Shown here: piece after piece, positions 1-10,983 of the stretch
Numbering within the stretch: position 1 is the stretch's first letter
Layout of the letters: each line of letters begins with the position of its first letter
Assembly (NCBI RefSeq): GCF_014332695.1
Contig: NZ_MBUA01000001.1
Span: forward strand, 496,001-560,000
From: Flavihumibacter stibioxidans
GTDB taxonomy: Bacteria; Bacteroidota; Bacteroidia; Chitinophagales; Chitinophagaceae
Direction: 5' to 3'
Length of the DNA stretch: 64,000 nt
Notes under the pieces: generated by a model
The model's input: only the letters and a program-made list of their open reading frames with translations
Databases searched by the model: none
Told to the model about the DNA's origin: nothing
Translations under genes and position numbers: made by a program

Positions 1-2
1 TT

Positions 3-95
3 CAGTTTACAATGTACCGGTACACCGGTTATTTCCAGGCACGCGTGGGTGATTACTTCGGTGGTATACAACTGGGATTCAGCTACAGGCTATAA
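3..95 (+). CDS. C-terminal tail of a probable outer-membrane beta-barrel protein (partial, starts before the window)
   Basis: Frame 3 is open from the window edge to a TAA at 93-95 and encodes about 30 residues ending in GGIQLGFSYRL. The alternation of aromatic and small or polar residues and the end in a hydrophobic residue resemble the last strand of an outer-membrane beta-barrel. The gene would converge on the ABC-F gene that ends at 104. Too little is present to name a family, and another frame also reads through part of the segment, so this is a weak call. Confidence 0.4.
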   Translation, partial: QFTMYRYTGYFQARVGDYFGGIQLGFSYRL

Positions 96-103
96 ATACA
101 CCA

Positions 104-1864
<1,761 letters not shown>

Positions 1865-1893
1865 TTACCTTTTACGTAATAAATTTTCCTAAT

Positions 1894-2061
1894 ATGAAAA
1901 AGGTTTTAATTGTTGTACTGCTGGTGGCCCTCGGCGCTGCCGTAGCGTTGGCAAGCCTTCGTAAGGATTCAGGAAAAAAAGCCACGGAAAAGAAAGCAGA
2001 AAAAAAAGAAATCAAAAAAGAACAGAAGAAAAGTAAATGCAGGGGTACGCATTGGATCTGA
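1894..2061 (+). CDS. small membrane-anchored or secreted Lys/Glu-rich protein
   Basis: A 55-residue reading frame starts at ATG 1894. It has an N-terminal hydrophobic segment (MKKVLIVVLLVALGAAVALA) followed by about 30 residues dominated by Lys and Glu. This is the layout of a signal anchor with a charged tail. It diverges from the ABC-F gene (start 1744) and ends just before a strong hairpin at 2097-2144. No family is recognised. The good signal-like N-terminus and the terminator placement favour a real gene, but the short length leaves doubt. Confidence 0.5.
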   Translation: MKKVLIVVLLVALGAAVALASLRKDSGKKATEKKAEKKEIKKEQKKSKCRGTHWI

Positions 2062-2096
2062 GACAGAGGCTGCGGGAATCGGGAAGTTAATGCCAA

Positions 2097-2144
2097 AAAA
2101 GGTCAACAGGATTCGGCAGTCAGCCGTATACCTATTGACCTTTT
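2097..2144. terminator. bidirectional hairpin terminator
   Basis: AAAAGGTCAA (2097-2106) pairs with TTGACCTTTT (2135-2144), and an inner CGGC/GCCG pair (2114-2117 with 2123-2126) extends the stem. The A-run on one side and T-run on the other let it act for both the small plus-strand gene ending at 2061 and sdhB ending at 2192 on the minus strand. Confidence 0.7.
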
Positions 2145-2191
2145 CCTGTAATGAATTTTTTCGCCCTGAAATACCAGGCTCAAATCACGGA

Positions 2192-2956
2192 CTATTTTTC
2201 CGATACCAATCCCGCACCGATATATTCGGCGTTCAAACGGGCGATATTACTGATGGAAATCTCCTTGGGACATACAGCTTCGCAGGCACCGGTATTGGTA
2301 CATGCGCCGAAACCTTCGCGGTCCATCTGGGCAACCATATTAAGCACGCGGCTCTTGCGCTCAGGGCCACCCTGTGGCAGCAATGCCAGGTGTGATACTT
2401 TTGCAGAGAGGAAGAGCATGGCAGAACTGTTCTTACAGGCAGCCACGCAAGCGCCGCAACCGATACAGGCTGCTGCTGCAAATGATGCATCTGCCTTATC
2501 CTTTTCAACAGGGATGGCATTGGCGTCTACCGCATTACCGGTATTTACAGAAATATAACCACCTGCCTGCACAATGCGATCCAATGCGTTACGATCCACC
2601 ATCAGGTCCTTGATCACCGGGAAAGCATTGGCCCTCCAGGGTTCAACGACGATGGTATCACCGTCCTTGTAGGCACGCATATGAAGCTGGCAGGTTGTAT
2701 TGGCATGCCAGGGTCCATGGGGTCGGCCATCAATATACATGGAGCACATGCCACATATCCCCTCACGGCAATCGTGGTCAAATGCGATCGGCTCTTTTCC
2801 TTCGCGGATCAGTTCTTCATTAAGTACGTCAAACATCTCAAGGAACGACATTTCTGAAGAAATGTTCTTCACCTGGTAGGTTTCAAACCGTCCTTTATCC
2901 TGGCTATTCTTTTGTTTCCACACCTTCAGGGTGAGGTTCATGTTATAATGTTCCAT
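2192..2956 (-). CDS. sdhB: succinate dehydrogenase / fumarate reductase iron-sulfur subunit
   Basis: This 254-residue protein is the electron-transfer subunit of complex II, linking the flavin in SdhA to the quinone site in SdhC. A [2Fe-2S] ferredoxin domain carries C63, C68, C71 and C89. The C-terminal domain carries C164, C167, C170, C174 and C219, C225, C229 for the [4Fe-4S] and [3Fe-4S] clusters. It is the last gene of the sdhCAB operon, 24 bases after sdhA. Two ATGs are possible: 2956, used here, and 2941, which gives the start MNLTLKVW. Neither has a clear ribosome-binding site. Confidence 0.96.
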   Translation of the reverse strand: MEHYNMNLTLKVWKQKNSQDKGRFETYQVKNISSEMSFLEMFDVLNEELIREGKEPIAFDHDCREGICGMCSMYIDGRPHGPWHANTTCQLHMRAYKDGDTIVVEPWRANAFPVIKDLMVDRNALDRIVQAGGYISVNTGNAVDANAIPVEKDKADASFAAAACIGCGACVAACKNSSAMLFLSAKVSHLALLPQGGPERKSRVLNMVAQMDREGFGACTNTGACEAVCPKEISISNIARLNAEYIGAGLVSEK

Positions 2957-2980
2957 AATTGAATATGGTTTGATATTTTA

Positions 2981-4954
2981 TTATTTGTATGAACGCTGGG
3001 TTGGTTTTGCCACCTCAAATTCCAGCTCTTCCTTATGCAGGTTCCAGTTGTGTTCACCGGCAAATTCCCAGGCAGACACATAGGAAAAATTTATGTCATC
3101 GCGCAGGGCCTCACCTTCCTCGGTCTGGCTTTCCTCCCTGAAGTGACCACCACAGCTTTCATTGCGGTTCAATGCATCGATACACATCAGTTCTCCCAGT
3201 TCGATAAAATCAGCCACACGGTTGGCTTTATCGAGTTCAGGATTCATTTCATTTACTTCACCGGGAATGCGCACATCGGACCAGAACTCCTTCTTGAGCT
3301 GACGTATCTCTTCAATTGCCTGCTGCAATCCTTCGGCATTACGTGCCATTCCGCATTTATCCCACATGATTTTACCCAGGCGCTTATGGAAACTTTCCAC
3401 TGTTTGCTTACCCTTTACATTCATCAGGTGATTGATCCTGTCTGCCACTTCTCTCTCTGCTTCCACAAAAGCAGGATGATCTGTTGGAATGGCTGACACC
3501 CGGATTTCATCTGCCAGGTAGTTACCAATGGTATAAGGAACTACGAAATATCCGTCCGCCAGACCCTGCATCAGTGCGGATGCCCCAAGGCGGTTGGCGC
3601 CATGGTCTGAGAAGTTGGCCTCACCCAGTGCATACAAACCGGGAACGGTGGTCATCAGTTCATAATCTACCCACAAGCCACCCATAGTATAGTGAACAGC
3701 AGGATAAATACGCATCGGAACTTCATATGGATTTTCGCCGGTGATCTTTTCGTACATGTCGAAAAGGTTACCGTATTTCTCCTTAACCACATCTTTTCCG
3801 AGTTGGGTAATCATCTCAGGAGTAGCACCCTGGATATTGCGTTTGTTTACTTCACCTTTTCCATAACGCTGGATGGCATCTGCAAAGTCGAGGTATACTG
3901 CCTGTTTTGAAGAGCCTACGCCATAACCGGCATCGCAACGCTCTTTGGCAGCACGGCTGGCCACGTCGCGGGGTACCAGGTTACCGAAAGCAGGGTACCT
4001 TCTTTCCAGGTAATAATCCCTTTCGTTTTCAGGAATTTCAGTTGACTTCCTGTTATCACCCTGGGCTTTTGGAACCCAGATCCGACCATCGTTCCGGAGT
4101 GATTCGGACATCAGGGTGAGCTTACTCTGGTGGTCACCACTCACCGGAATACAGGTGGGGTGGATCTGTGTAAAGCAGGGGTTTCCGAAATAAGCGCCTT
4201 TTTTATGGGCTTTCCAGGCAGCAGTAACATTGCTGCCCATGGCATTTGTAGAAAGATAAAAAACGTTTCCGTAACCACCGGTACACAGCAAAACGGCATG
4301 ACCGAAATGGCGTTCCAGCTTACCCGTTACCAGGTTGCGGACGATGATGCCGCGGGCTTTGCCATCAATCACCACCACATCGAGCATTTCGTGACGGTTA
4401 TACATCTCAACGTTACCAAGTGCTACCTGGCGTTCGAGTGACTGGTAAGCACCGATGAGCAATTGCTGCCCTGTTTGTCCGGCAGCATAGAAAGTACGCT
4501 GTACCTGGGTTCCGCCGAATGAACGGTTAGACAGTAAGCCACCGTATTCACGTGCAAATGGCACTCCCTGGGCAACACACTGGTCGATGATATTGGCACT
4601 CACTTCAGCCAGGCGGTGTACATTGGCCTCCCGCGCACGGTAATCACCTCCTTTAATAGTATCGTAGAAAAGACGGAAAACAGAGTCGCCATCATTCTGG
4701 TAATTCTTGGCAGCGTTGATACCTCCCTGTGCAGCAATACTGTGTGCACGACGGGGAGAATCCTGGAAACAGAATGCTTTTACCTTATACCCGAGTTCTC
4801 CAAGGGAAGAAGCAGCAGACGCACCTGCCAGGCCTGTTCCCACAATGATTACCTCCAGCTTTCTTTTATTCGCGGGGTTCACCAGTTTACAATGCCCTTT
4901 GAAATCGGTCCATTTCTGATCCAGAGGGCCCGCAGGAATTTTTGAGTTGAGCAT
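2981..4954 (-). CDS. sdhA: succinate dehydrogenase / fumarate reductase flavoprotein subunit
   Basis: This 657-residue catalytic subunit oxidises succinate to fumarate (or the reverse) with covalently bound FAD at the inner face of the membrane. The FAD-binding dinucleotide fold is at 39-48 ([10 protein letters not shown]). H71 in [11 protein letters not shown] is the expected flavin-attachment histidine. The length and the sdhC-sdhA-sdhB order match the Bacteroidota/epsilon-type enzyme with one five-helix cytochrome b subunit. The start at ATG 4954 gives [15 protein letters not shown], a normal start for this family. The direction in vivo (dehydrogenase or fumarate reductase) cannot be told from sequence. 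Confidence 0.97.
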   Translation of the reverse strand: MLNSKIPAGPLDQKWTDFKGHCKLVNPANKRKLEVIIVGTGLAGASAASSLGELGYKVKAFCFQDSPRRAHSIAAQGGINAAKNYQNDGDSVFRLFYDTIKGGDYRAREANVHRLAEVSANIIDQCVAQGVPFAREYGGLLSNRSFGGTQVQRTFYAAGQTGQQLLIGAYQSLERQVALGNVEMYNRHEMLDVVVIDGKARGIIVRNLVTGKLERHFGHAVLLCTGGYGNVFYLSTNAMGSNVTAAWKAHKKGAYFGNPCFTQIHPTCIPVSGDHQSKLTLMSESLRNDGRIWVPKAQGDNRKSTEIPENERDYYLERRYPAFGNLVPRDVASRAAKERCDAGYGVGSSKQAVYLDFADAIQRYGKGEVNKRNIQGATPEMITQLGKDVVKEKYGNLFDMYEKITGENPYEVPMRIYPAVHYTMGGLWVDYELMTTVPGLYALGEANFSDHGANRLGASALMQGLADGYFVVPYTIGNYLADEIRVSAIPTDHPAFVEAEREVADRINHLMNVKGKQTVESFHKRLGKIMWDKCGMARNAEGLQQAIEEIRQLKKEFWSDVRIPGEVNEMNPELDKANRVADFIELGELMCIDALNRNESCGGHFREESQTEEGEALRDDINFSYVSAWEFAGEHNWNLHKEELEFEVAKPTQRSYK

Positions 4955-5064
4955 ATATCGACTATTGAAGCGTTTATTTTGAAATTAGCCGGGAAAAGCC
5001 AATTAAAAATATTTTGTTCTCCCGAATCAGTTTTGATTGCATTCACCATTCACCATTCACCATC

Positions 5065-5766
5065 TCATTCCACCCACTTCAGGAACATGGCGATAGGCAT
5101 CAGTGCAAATAACACTGACACAATGACCGCGAAACAAAGACCAAGGTTGGTCAGGATCCTGTTGTATTTTTTGTTGTGAACGCCTACAGTGCGGAATGCA
5201 CTCTGGAAGCCGTGTGCGAGGTGGTAAGCCAGGGAGATGCAACCGGCCACATAAACAATAACCACCCAGGACTGTGAGAATACCATTTTCATTTCAGTGA
5301 ACATGTCATGCATCTCCACACCGTTGTAGGTAACCGGTGCCAGTGTGTGTGTAATGCGGGCCTTTACCCAGAAATGTGCGAGGTGAATTACCAGGAAGAG
5401 CAGGATGATGGTTCCCAGCAGCCCCATGGAACGGCTGTACCATTTGCTGCCTTTATTTCCCATTTCAACAGCATATCCGACGGATCTGCTGCTGCGGTTT
5501 TTTGCTTCTAACATATACCCCTGAACGAGGTGCAGGATAATACCGGCAAAAAGGCCGATTTCCATGATTCGTATCAATACCGTTGCTCCCATAAAATGAG
5601 CTGCCTTGTTGAACATGGCGCCATTTTCAGTAGGATCGAAAAGATCAGCAAAAATGGTGGCGTTGATGCCAACGTGAACAACCAAAAAAGCAATCAGGAA
5701 TAAACCGGTAAGACCCATTACGAATTTCTTGCCAACCGACGAGGTGAAGAATTCAGACCATTGCAT
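5065..5766 (-). CDS. sdhC: succinate dehydrogenase cytochrome b subunit (five-helix, di-haem type)
   Basis: This 233-residue integral membrane subunit anchors complex II and binds haem b and quinone. About five hydrophobic segments are visible: near 12-35, 55-80, 110-135, 160-180 and 205-230. Several His residues lie in or beside these helices, as expected for haem ligands. It is the first gene of sdhCAB, with 110 bases before sdhA. A TAAATTTG promoter box lies 25 bases upstream of the start. Class B SQRs of this type use menaquinone in many Bacteroidota; that part is family knowledge. Confidence 0.93.
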   Translation of the reverse strand: MQWSEFFTSSVGKKFVMGLTGLFLIAFLVVHVGINATIFADLFDPTENGAMFNKAAHFMGATVLIRIMEIGLFAGIILHLVQGYMLEAKNRSSRSVGYAVEMGNKGSKWYSRSMGLLGTIILLFLVIHLAHFWVKARITHTLAPVTYNGVEMHDMFTEMKMVFSQSWVVIVYVAGCISLAYHLAHGFQSAFRTVGVHNKKYNRILTNLGLCFAVIVSVLFALMPIAMFLKWVE

Positions 5767-5791
5767 ACGCAGCTACTGTTTAAAATTTGCA

Positions 5792-5799
5792 CAAATTTA
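5792..5799 (-). promoter_or_regulatory. -7 promoter box for sdhCAB
   Basis: On the minus strand this reads TAAATTTG, an exact match to the Bacteroidota -7 consensus TAnnTTTG, 25 bases before the sdhC ATG. No good TTTG -33 box is found at the usual distance, so only this half of the promoter is supported. Confidence 0.45.
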
Positions 5800-5903
5800 G
5801 CCATTGCAGGCATCCATTTAACAATTCGTTCAAGTTTTTGTTGAATTAAAAGAATTGTTTAATAGTTAGTGCAAAAATATCCAGCTTGATTCAGCACATA
5901 TAA

Positions 5904-5935
5904 ACAAAAAAATGGCCCCCAAAAATGGAGGCCAC
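5904..5935 (-). terminator. rho-independent terminator of the DUF3276 gene
   Basis: TGGCC (5913-5917) pairs with GGCCA (5930-5934) and an inner CCA/TGG extends the stem. On the minus strand the hairpin is followed by a run of T (5906-5912 on the plus strand is A). It lies 28 bases after the stop of the PUR-like gene. Confidence 0.75.
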
Positions 5936-5962
5936 TGGTTCTAAGCAATTGGTTGGTTCAAA

Positions 5963-6403
5963 TTACCACTTATCAACTTCTTCATCATTTCCGGCAGTGG
6001 GTGGAATACTGGCGGCACCGTCAACTTCAGGTGCTGCAATAATGGGAGCAGAAGCAACAACAGCCACAGTTTCCTGCTCCATTACTTCCATACCCTCACC
6101 ACCTTCTTCAAGGTTGTCGTGGTTATACGCATCAAAATCAAAGTCAGGCATCAGGTCAGTTTTTACATAATCAACCGCCTCAGTCAATGCCTTCAAAAAT
6201 TTATTGAAATCTTCCTTGTACAGAAAAATCTTGTGTCTGTCATAACCATTGTCGTCAAATTTCTTACGGCTTTCGGTAATGGTCAGATAATAATCATTAC
6301 TACGGGTAGCTCTTACATCAAAGAAGTAAGTCCTTCTTTTACCTGCTCTGATGCGCTTACTGTAAACGCTCTCCATCTTTTTGTCGTTATTCTCGTACGC
6401 CAC
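5963..6403 (-). CDS. PUR-alpha-like DNA/RNA-binding protein, DUF3276
   Basis: This 146-residue protein matches the Bacteroidota DUF3276 family, which has the PUR fold and binds single-stranded purine-rich nucleic acid. The conserved core is at about 10-85 and includes KRIRAGKRRTYFFDVR, NDYYLTITESRKKF and HKIFLYKEDFNKF. The C-terminal third is acidic and of low complexity. The start is GTG at 6403. The next ATG (6376) would remove nine residues that family members usually carry. It is transcribed alone, with a promoter at 6458-6487 and a strong terminator. The cellular role is not established; a nucleoid or RNA function is the family expectation. Confidence 0.88.
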   Translation of the reverse strand: MAYENNDKKMESVYSKRIRAGKRRTYFFDVRATRSNDYYLTITESRKKFDDNGYDRHKIFLYKEDFNKFLKALTEAVDYVKTDLMPDFDFDAYNHDNLEEGGEGMEVMEQETVAVVASAPIIAAPEVDGAASIPPTAGNDEEVDKW

Positions 6404-6457
6404 AGTTGTTGTTTTTTTACAGTTAATAATTTCTTTAGGTGCTGATTAAAGTAGAAG

Positions 6458-6487
6458 CAAATATAGGTTTGTTATTGAATTAGCAAA
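6458..6487 (-). promoter_or_regulatory. Bacteroidota-type promoter of the PUR-like gene
   Basis: On the minus strand TTTG (6487-6484), an 18-base spacer and TATATTTG (6465-6458) match the TTTG / TAnnTTTG consensus. The -7 box is 54 bases before the GTG start. Confidence 0.6.
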
Positions 6488-6525
6488 ATTTTACAAAACT
6501 TTTAATAGGGTCTAAGTGTTTACTC

Positions 6526-8364
6526 CTATTTATCCCGCAAATCAGTATCCTCTTCAGGCTCCTCCTGCTGGTGTTCATATAACCAGGCATAATAACCGTT
6601 ATTCCTTATCAGTTCTTCATGGGTGCCCATTTCCGAAATTCTACCATCTTCCAGTACAACGATCTTATCAAATGAAAAAAGTGAAAAGATTCGATGTGTG
6701 ATGATGAGGGCGGTTTTATCCTTCAGGAAGGAATTGAGGTTCCCGATGATCTGTTTTTCAGTTTTTGCATCCACCGCGCTCAGGCAGTCATCAAACACGA
6801 TGATCCCTGAATCTTTCAACAATGCCCTGGCAATACTGATTCTTTGTTTCTGACCTCCACTCAGGGTTACGCCGCGTTCACCTATCACCATATCGTATTG
6901 CTGGCTGAATCCTTCAATTTCCCTGCTGATACTGGCTGAAACAGCGGCCTGGCGGATGGCTTCCTCCGTAACATTTTCCATCCCAAAGCCGATATTGTTA
7001 CGGATGGTATCACTGAACAGGAAAACATCCTGAGGCACATAGCTGATGTTATGTCGCAGGTACTGAAGGTCCATTTTCCGTATATCCGTACCATCTATTT
7101 CAATTTTTCCTTCCCCGGTATCGTACATGCGTAATAGCAACTGGGCCAGTGTTGTTTTACCGCTGCCGGTTCTTCCGATGATGGCAATTTTTTCACCGGC
7201 ATGAATCGACAATGAAAATTCACTGATGGCTTTGATGCCAGTATCAGGGTAGGTAAATCCAACCTTTTCAAAACGTACAGCACCTTTGATTTCCGGTTTA
7301 AGTGGCTCCTGTGGCTGGCGGATAAGGGATTCCGTATCCAGAAATTCATTGATCCTTTTTTGGGAAGCCGCGGCCCTTTGGATCATACTGGCTGTCCAGC
7401 CAATAGCACTCACCGGGAATGTGAGGATATTGATATACATGATGAATTCCGCTAAGGTTCCAGCTGTAACGCCTGAACCGGGCTGCATGGAATAGATGCC
7501 GCCGACCAGGATGGTCAGCAATGTGCTGATACCGATCATCAGTGCCATGGATGGAAAATAAATGGCTTCCATTTTTGCAAGGCCAATGGTTTGCTGACGG
7601 TAGGCCTCACTGTTTTTCTCAAAAAACAATTGCTGCGCTTTTTCCTGAACAAAGGATTTAATTACCCTTATGCCGGAATAGGACTCCTGTGCCGTTGTGG
7701 TAAGGTCCGATAGTAAAGACTGTATCTTCTCACTGCGGCGGTGAATTACGGTATTAACAAAATATATGGTAATGGCCAGCACCGGAAGGGGCGACAATAC
7801 CAGCAGTGTGAGTTTGGAGTTGGCCCTCAGCATGTAATAAAGGCTGAAACTGATGGTAAATGCCAGGTTGATAAAATACATGACAGCCGGACCAACATAC
7901 ATCCTTACGCGGCTCACGTCTTCGGTTATGCGGTTCATCAGGTCCCCTGTGCTGTTCCGTTTATAAAAACTGAGATCCAGCTGCTGGTAATGCCGGTAGA
8001 TCTGGTTCTTCAGGTCATACTCGATGTGGCGGCTCATCACAATGATGGTTTGCCGCATCAGGAACATGAAAAATCCACTGATTATGGCAACCGCAAGCAG
8101 GGTAATCCCGCATAAAATAACGAGGGTTGAAAAACTTTTCCCGGAAGTGAAATCAGCCAGATACCTCACCAGGAAGTCGTAGGCGTGTACTTCCTTACGT
8201 GCATGGTATCCCGGCAGGTTCTTCTCCACCGCATCCACCACAAAACCTGTAATCTGGGGCGCCAGGATCCGAAAATAGTTGGAGAGGGTAATGAACAGGA
8301 TACCCATCACCAGGCGCCACCTGTATTTCCAGAAATATTTATTCAGTGCTGAGAGGTGCTTCAT
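6526..8364 (-). CDS. ABC exporter half-transporter (membrane domain fused to ATPase)
   Basis: This 612-residue protein has six N-terminal transmembrane segments (type IV ABC exporter fold, about 1-320) and a C-terminal ATPase (about 350-590). The ATPase has Walker A GRTGSGKTT, signature LSGGQKQR, Walker B IIVFDDCLSAVD and H-loop ITHR. The residue after the Walker B Asp is Asp instead of the usual catalytic Glu, as seen in the degenerate site of heterodimeric multidrug exporters. No partner gene is adjacent, so it may be a homodimer or pair with a product encoded elsewhere. The start at 8364 (MKHLSALNKYFW) is chosen over an upstream extension that has no membrane-protein character. Substrate unknown. 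Confidence 0.9.
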   Translation of the reverse strand: MKHLSALNKYFWKYRWRLVMGILFITLSNYFRILAPQITGFVVDAVEKNLPGYHARKEVHAYDFLVRYLADFTSGKSFSTLVILCGITLLAVAIISGFFMFLMRQTIIVMSRHIEYDLKNQIYRHYQQLDLSFYKRNSTGDLMNRITEDVSRVRMYVGPAVMYFINLAFTISFSLYYMLRANSKLTLLVLSPLPVLAITIYFVNTVIHRRSEKIQSLLSDLTTTAQESYSGIRVIKSFVQEKAQQLFFEKNSEAYRQQTIGLAKMEAIYFPSMALMIGISTLLTILVGGIYSMQPGSGVTAGTLAEFIMYINILTFPVSAIGWTASMIQRAAASQKRINEFLDTESLIRQPQEPLKPEIKGAVRFEKVGFTYPDTGIKAISEFSLSIHAGEKIAIIGRTGSGKTTLAQLLLRMYDTGEGKIEIDGTDIRKMDLQYLRHNISYVPQDVFLFSDTIRNNIGFGMENVTEEAIRQAAVSASISREIEGFSQQYDMVIGERGVTLSGGQKQRISIARALLKDSGIIVFDDCLSAVDAKTEKQIIGNLNSFLKDKTALIITHRIFSLFSFDKIVVLEDGRISEMGTHEELIRNNGYYAWLYEHQQEEPEEDTDLRDK

Positions 8365-8533
8365 CGATGGGCGAAGGTAGGGAGAAAGCCCTGATCGCGG
8401 GCAACATCTCCCCTGAATGATCGAATAGTGTGCAATTATTCCAGCCCTAACCCTGCCCCCACTGGCCAGGATGGCCATTCAATTAATTTTATTCGTAAAT
8501 TTTCTGCCATTATTCAACCATAACTGAAACAAC

Positions 8534-9481
8534 ATGCAAGCGGATCGCCGACATTTTTTAAAACTCATGAGTGGACTCGCCATTGGCGCCACGGGTATTG
8601 GCTGCCTTGGCAGCAAAGCTGCAGCAGCTTCCGGAGCCTCCCCGGTTTTCTTTGAAATTTCACTGGCACAATGGTCACTGCACAAAGCCCTTTTTGCCAA
8701 ACAAATGGACAACCTTGATTTTGCCGCCAAAGCAAGAAAGGATTTTGGAATTGGTATCGTGGAATATGTAAACCAGTTTTTCAAGGATAAGGCCAATGAC
8801 ACGGCCTACCTCAATGAGATGCTGAAAAGGTGTAAGGACAACGATGTTAAAAATCACCTCATCATGATTGACGGTGAAGGTGAACTCGGCAACCTAAATG
8901 AAGCCGAAAGGATCAAGGCAGTGGAAAACCATTACAGGTGGGTGGACGCCGCCAAATACCTGGGTTGCGCCACCATCAGGGTGAATGCTGCAGGGAAGGG
9001 AAGCGCGGAAGAAGTAGCCAAAGCCGCAGCTGACGGGCTTTCCAGGCTGGGCGAATACGGCAGTAAAGTAGGTATTAATGTCATTGTGGAGAACCACGGC
9101 GGTTATTCTTCCAACGGAGCCTGGTTGTCTGGTGTTATGAAACAGGTGAACAAGCCCAATGTAGGAACCCTGCCCGATTTCGGAAATTTCTGTATTAAAA
9201 GAGACCCTGCCAACTGGCGTACCTGCCAGGAAAGTTATGACCGCTACCAGGGTACGGCAGAACTCATGCCTTTTGCCAAAGGGGTCAGCGCCAAATCCAA
9301 CAATTTTGATGAAGCTGGTAATGAAAAGGAAACGGACTATATGAAGATTCTGAAAATTGTCAAGGACTCAGGCTTTAAAGGTATTGTAGGCATCGAATAC
9401 GAAGGAGATGTCCTTAGCGAAGACGAGGGCATCCGCAAAACAAAAGCATTGCTGGAAAAAGTGCGCACTGCTCTTTCTTAA
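8534..9481 (+). CDS. sugar phosphate isomerase/epimerase-like TIM-barrel protein with Tat signal
   Basis: This 315-residue protein belongs to the xylose-isomerase-like TIM-barrel (AP endonuclease family 2) superfamily. The N-terminus [10 protein letters not shown] followed by a hydrophobic alanine-rich stretch is a twin-arginine signal, so the folded protein is exported. Candidate metal ligands lie in [18 protein letters not shown] and [10 protein letters not shown]. It stands alone on the plus strand, divergent from the ABC exporter, and ends before a hairpin at 9494. Exported members of this family are often found with sugar oxidoreductases in Bacteroidota; the exact substrate is unknown. 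Confidence 0.88.
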   Translation: MQADRRHFLKLMSGLAIGATGIGCLGSKAAAASGASPVFFEISLAQWSLHKALFAKQMDNLDFAAKARKDFGIGIVEYVNQFFKDKANDTAYLNEMLKRCKDNDVKNHLIMIDGEGELGNLNEAERIKAVENHYRWVDAAKYLGCATIRVNAAGKGSAEEVAKAAADGLSRLGEYGSKVGINVIVENHGGYSSNGAWLSGVMKQVNKPNVGTLPDFGNFCIKRDPANWRTCQESYDRYQGTAELMPFAKGVSAKSNNFDEAGNEKETDYMKILKIVKDSGFKGIVGIEYEGDVLSEDEGIRKTKALLEKVRTALS

Positions 9482-9493
9482 TAAAAGAAAAGA

Positions 9494-9521
9494 AGTGAGG
9501 GGGATGTCTGTCCCCCTCACT
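9494..9521. terminator. bidirectional hairpin terminator
   Basis: AGTGAGGGGGA (9494-9504) and TCCCCCTCACT (9511-9521) form a perfect 11-bp stem with a six-base loop. It lies between two convergent genes ending at 9481 and 9538. Confidence 0.65.
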
Positions 9522-9537
9522 CTTCACTCCTCGCGCT

Positions 9538-10983
9538 TCACATCTTCCACCCTCCACCCAGAGACCTGTACAAATCCACCTTGGTCTGTAACATTTTCAA
9601 GCGGATCGTAACCAGTTCCAATTCGGCATCAAGTACACCCTTCTGGGCTGTGATCACTTCCAGGTAATTGGCATACCCTCCCAGGTAAAGGTCATTGGCA
9701 GTTTGTACTGCAGAAGACAAAACCATGAACTCCTTTTCCTTCAGGTCAAATTGCTGGCGCAGGTTACGCCATCCGTTGATCTGTGTGCTGATCTCGGCAT
9801 AGGCTCCCAACATGGTCTTCTGGTAAATTGCGAATGCCGATAACTGATTCGAAGCAGCAATCTTATAATCTGATTTCAGCTGCCTGCGGTTTAATACCGG
9901 GGCAGTTAATCCTCCAAGGATACCGAGTGCGGCTGATTCGGGACTGATCCACCTGGCAGCATTGAAACTGTTTAAACCTGCATACGGACTAATGGTCAGT
10001 GCCGGCATAAAAGCGGCCCTCACTGCATTGATATCTGCCCTGGCTGCAACCAGCATCCATTCAGCTTCCTGAACATCAGGACGGTTCAGTAATGACTTCG
10101 ATGGAATCCCTGCAGGAATCAGCGCCGGCGCGGGTGTATGCAGTAATTGCCTGGACCTTTCGATTTTCGCCTGGTATCTTCCGGCCAGGAAATTCAACTC
10201 ATTTTCAATGGCCACGATCTGTTGTTTCATCACCAGTTCCATGGCCTGTGTACGAAACAATTGCGCCTCAAACTGCTGCACTGCCAGTTCGGTTGCCCTT
10301 CCCCCCATTTTCTGGATCTTAACCACTTCCAGGGCCCTGGCCTGAAGTTCCATATTCTTGCGAACGATCTCCAGTTCATTATCAAATGCGATCAGTTCAT
10401 AATAGAGCAAGGCCACTTGTGCTACCAGTTGGGTGGTGATGAACTGCCTGCCCTTTTCAGCTGCCATGAATCGGGCTACAGCGGCCTGTTTCTGGGACTT
10501 CAGCCTGCCCCAGAGGTCAATCTCCCACTGGCTCCTGAGCCCCAGGAATAAATCAGGGGTCGGTCCCGGAATCTTCTGGTCCTTGTTTATGTTGGGAGAT
10601 AAATTGGTATCAAAATTACCCACTCCGTTCAGGGTATAGTCGCCGTAACGGTCAAGTCCGGCCGACAATACCGCATTCACGGATGGAAGGAATGCCGCCT
10701 TCCGCTGTAATACCTGCTGGTTCATGATCTCAACCCTTTGCAATGCCAGTACCTGGTCGGGATTATTCAGCAGCACTGTATCTACCAGGTCTTTCAGCAG
10801 CTGGTCATGGTAAAATTGTTTCCAGGGAGTTTCTCCGGAAGAAACAGTGTCGGAACTGCCGGGAAACTGCTCGGGCAATGGTTTTCCCGCCGGTAAGGAT
10901 GGCGGCGCTGAAACCCTGCAGGACGCCATTCCCAGCACCAGCAACAATGCTGCGGAGTAAAGTATATTTTTTCGTTTATGCAT
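9538..10983 (-). CDS. outer-membrane efflux channel lipoprotein (TolC/OprM type)
   Basis: This 481-residue protein is the outer-membrane factor of the RND pump encoded just upstream. The N-terminus MHKRKNILYSAALLLVLGMASC is a lipoprotein signal with acylated Cys. Two repeated OEP halves rich in coiled-coil sequence follow (about 60-260 and 275-475), as in OprM/NodT proteins. The start at ATG 10983 overlaps the end of the RND gene by eight bases, implying coupled translation. It is the third gene of the adaptor-pump-channel operon. Confidence 0.93.
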   Translation of the reverse strand: MHKRKNILYSAALLLVLGMASCRVSAPPSLPAGKPLPEQFPGSSDTVSSGETPWKQFYHDQLLKDLVDTVLLNNPDQVLALQRVEIMNQQVLQRKAAFLPSVNAVLSAGLDRYGDYTLNGVGNFDTNLSPNINKDQKIPGPTPDLFLGLRSQWEIDLWGRLKSQKQAAVARFMAAEKGRQFITTQLVAQVALLYYELIAFDNELEIVRKNMELQARALEVVKIQKMGGRATELAVQQFEAQLFRTQAMELVMKQQIVAIENELNFLAGRYQAKIERSRQLLHTPAPALIPAGIPSKSLLNRPDVQEAEWMLVAARADINAVRAAFMPALTISPYAGLNSFNAARWISPESAALGILGGLTAPVLNRRQLKSDYKIAASNQLSAFAIYQKTMLGAYAEISTQINGWRNLRQQFDLKEKEFMVLSSAVQTANDLYLGGYANYLEVITAQKGVLDAELELVTIRLKMLQTKVDLYRSLGGGWKM

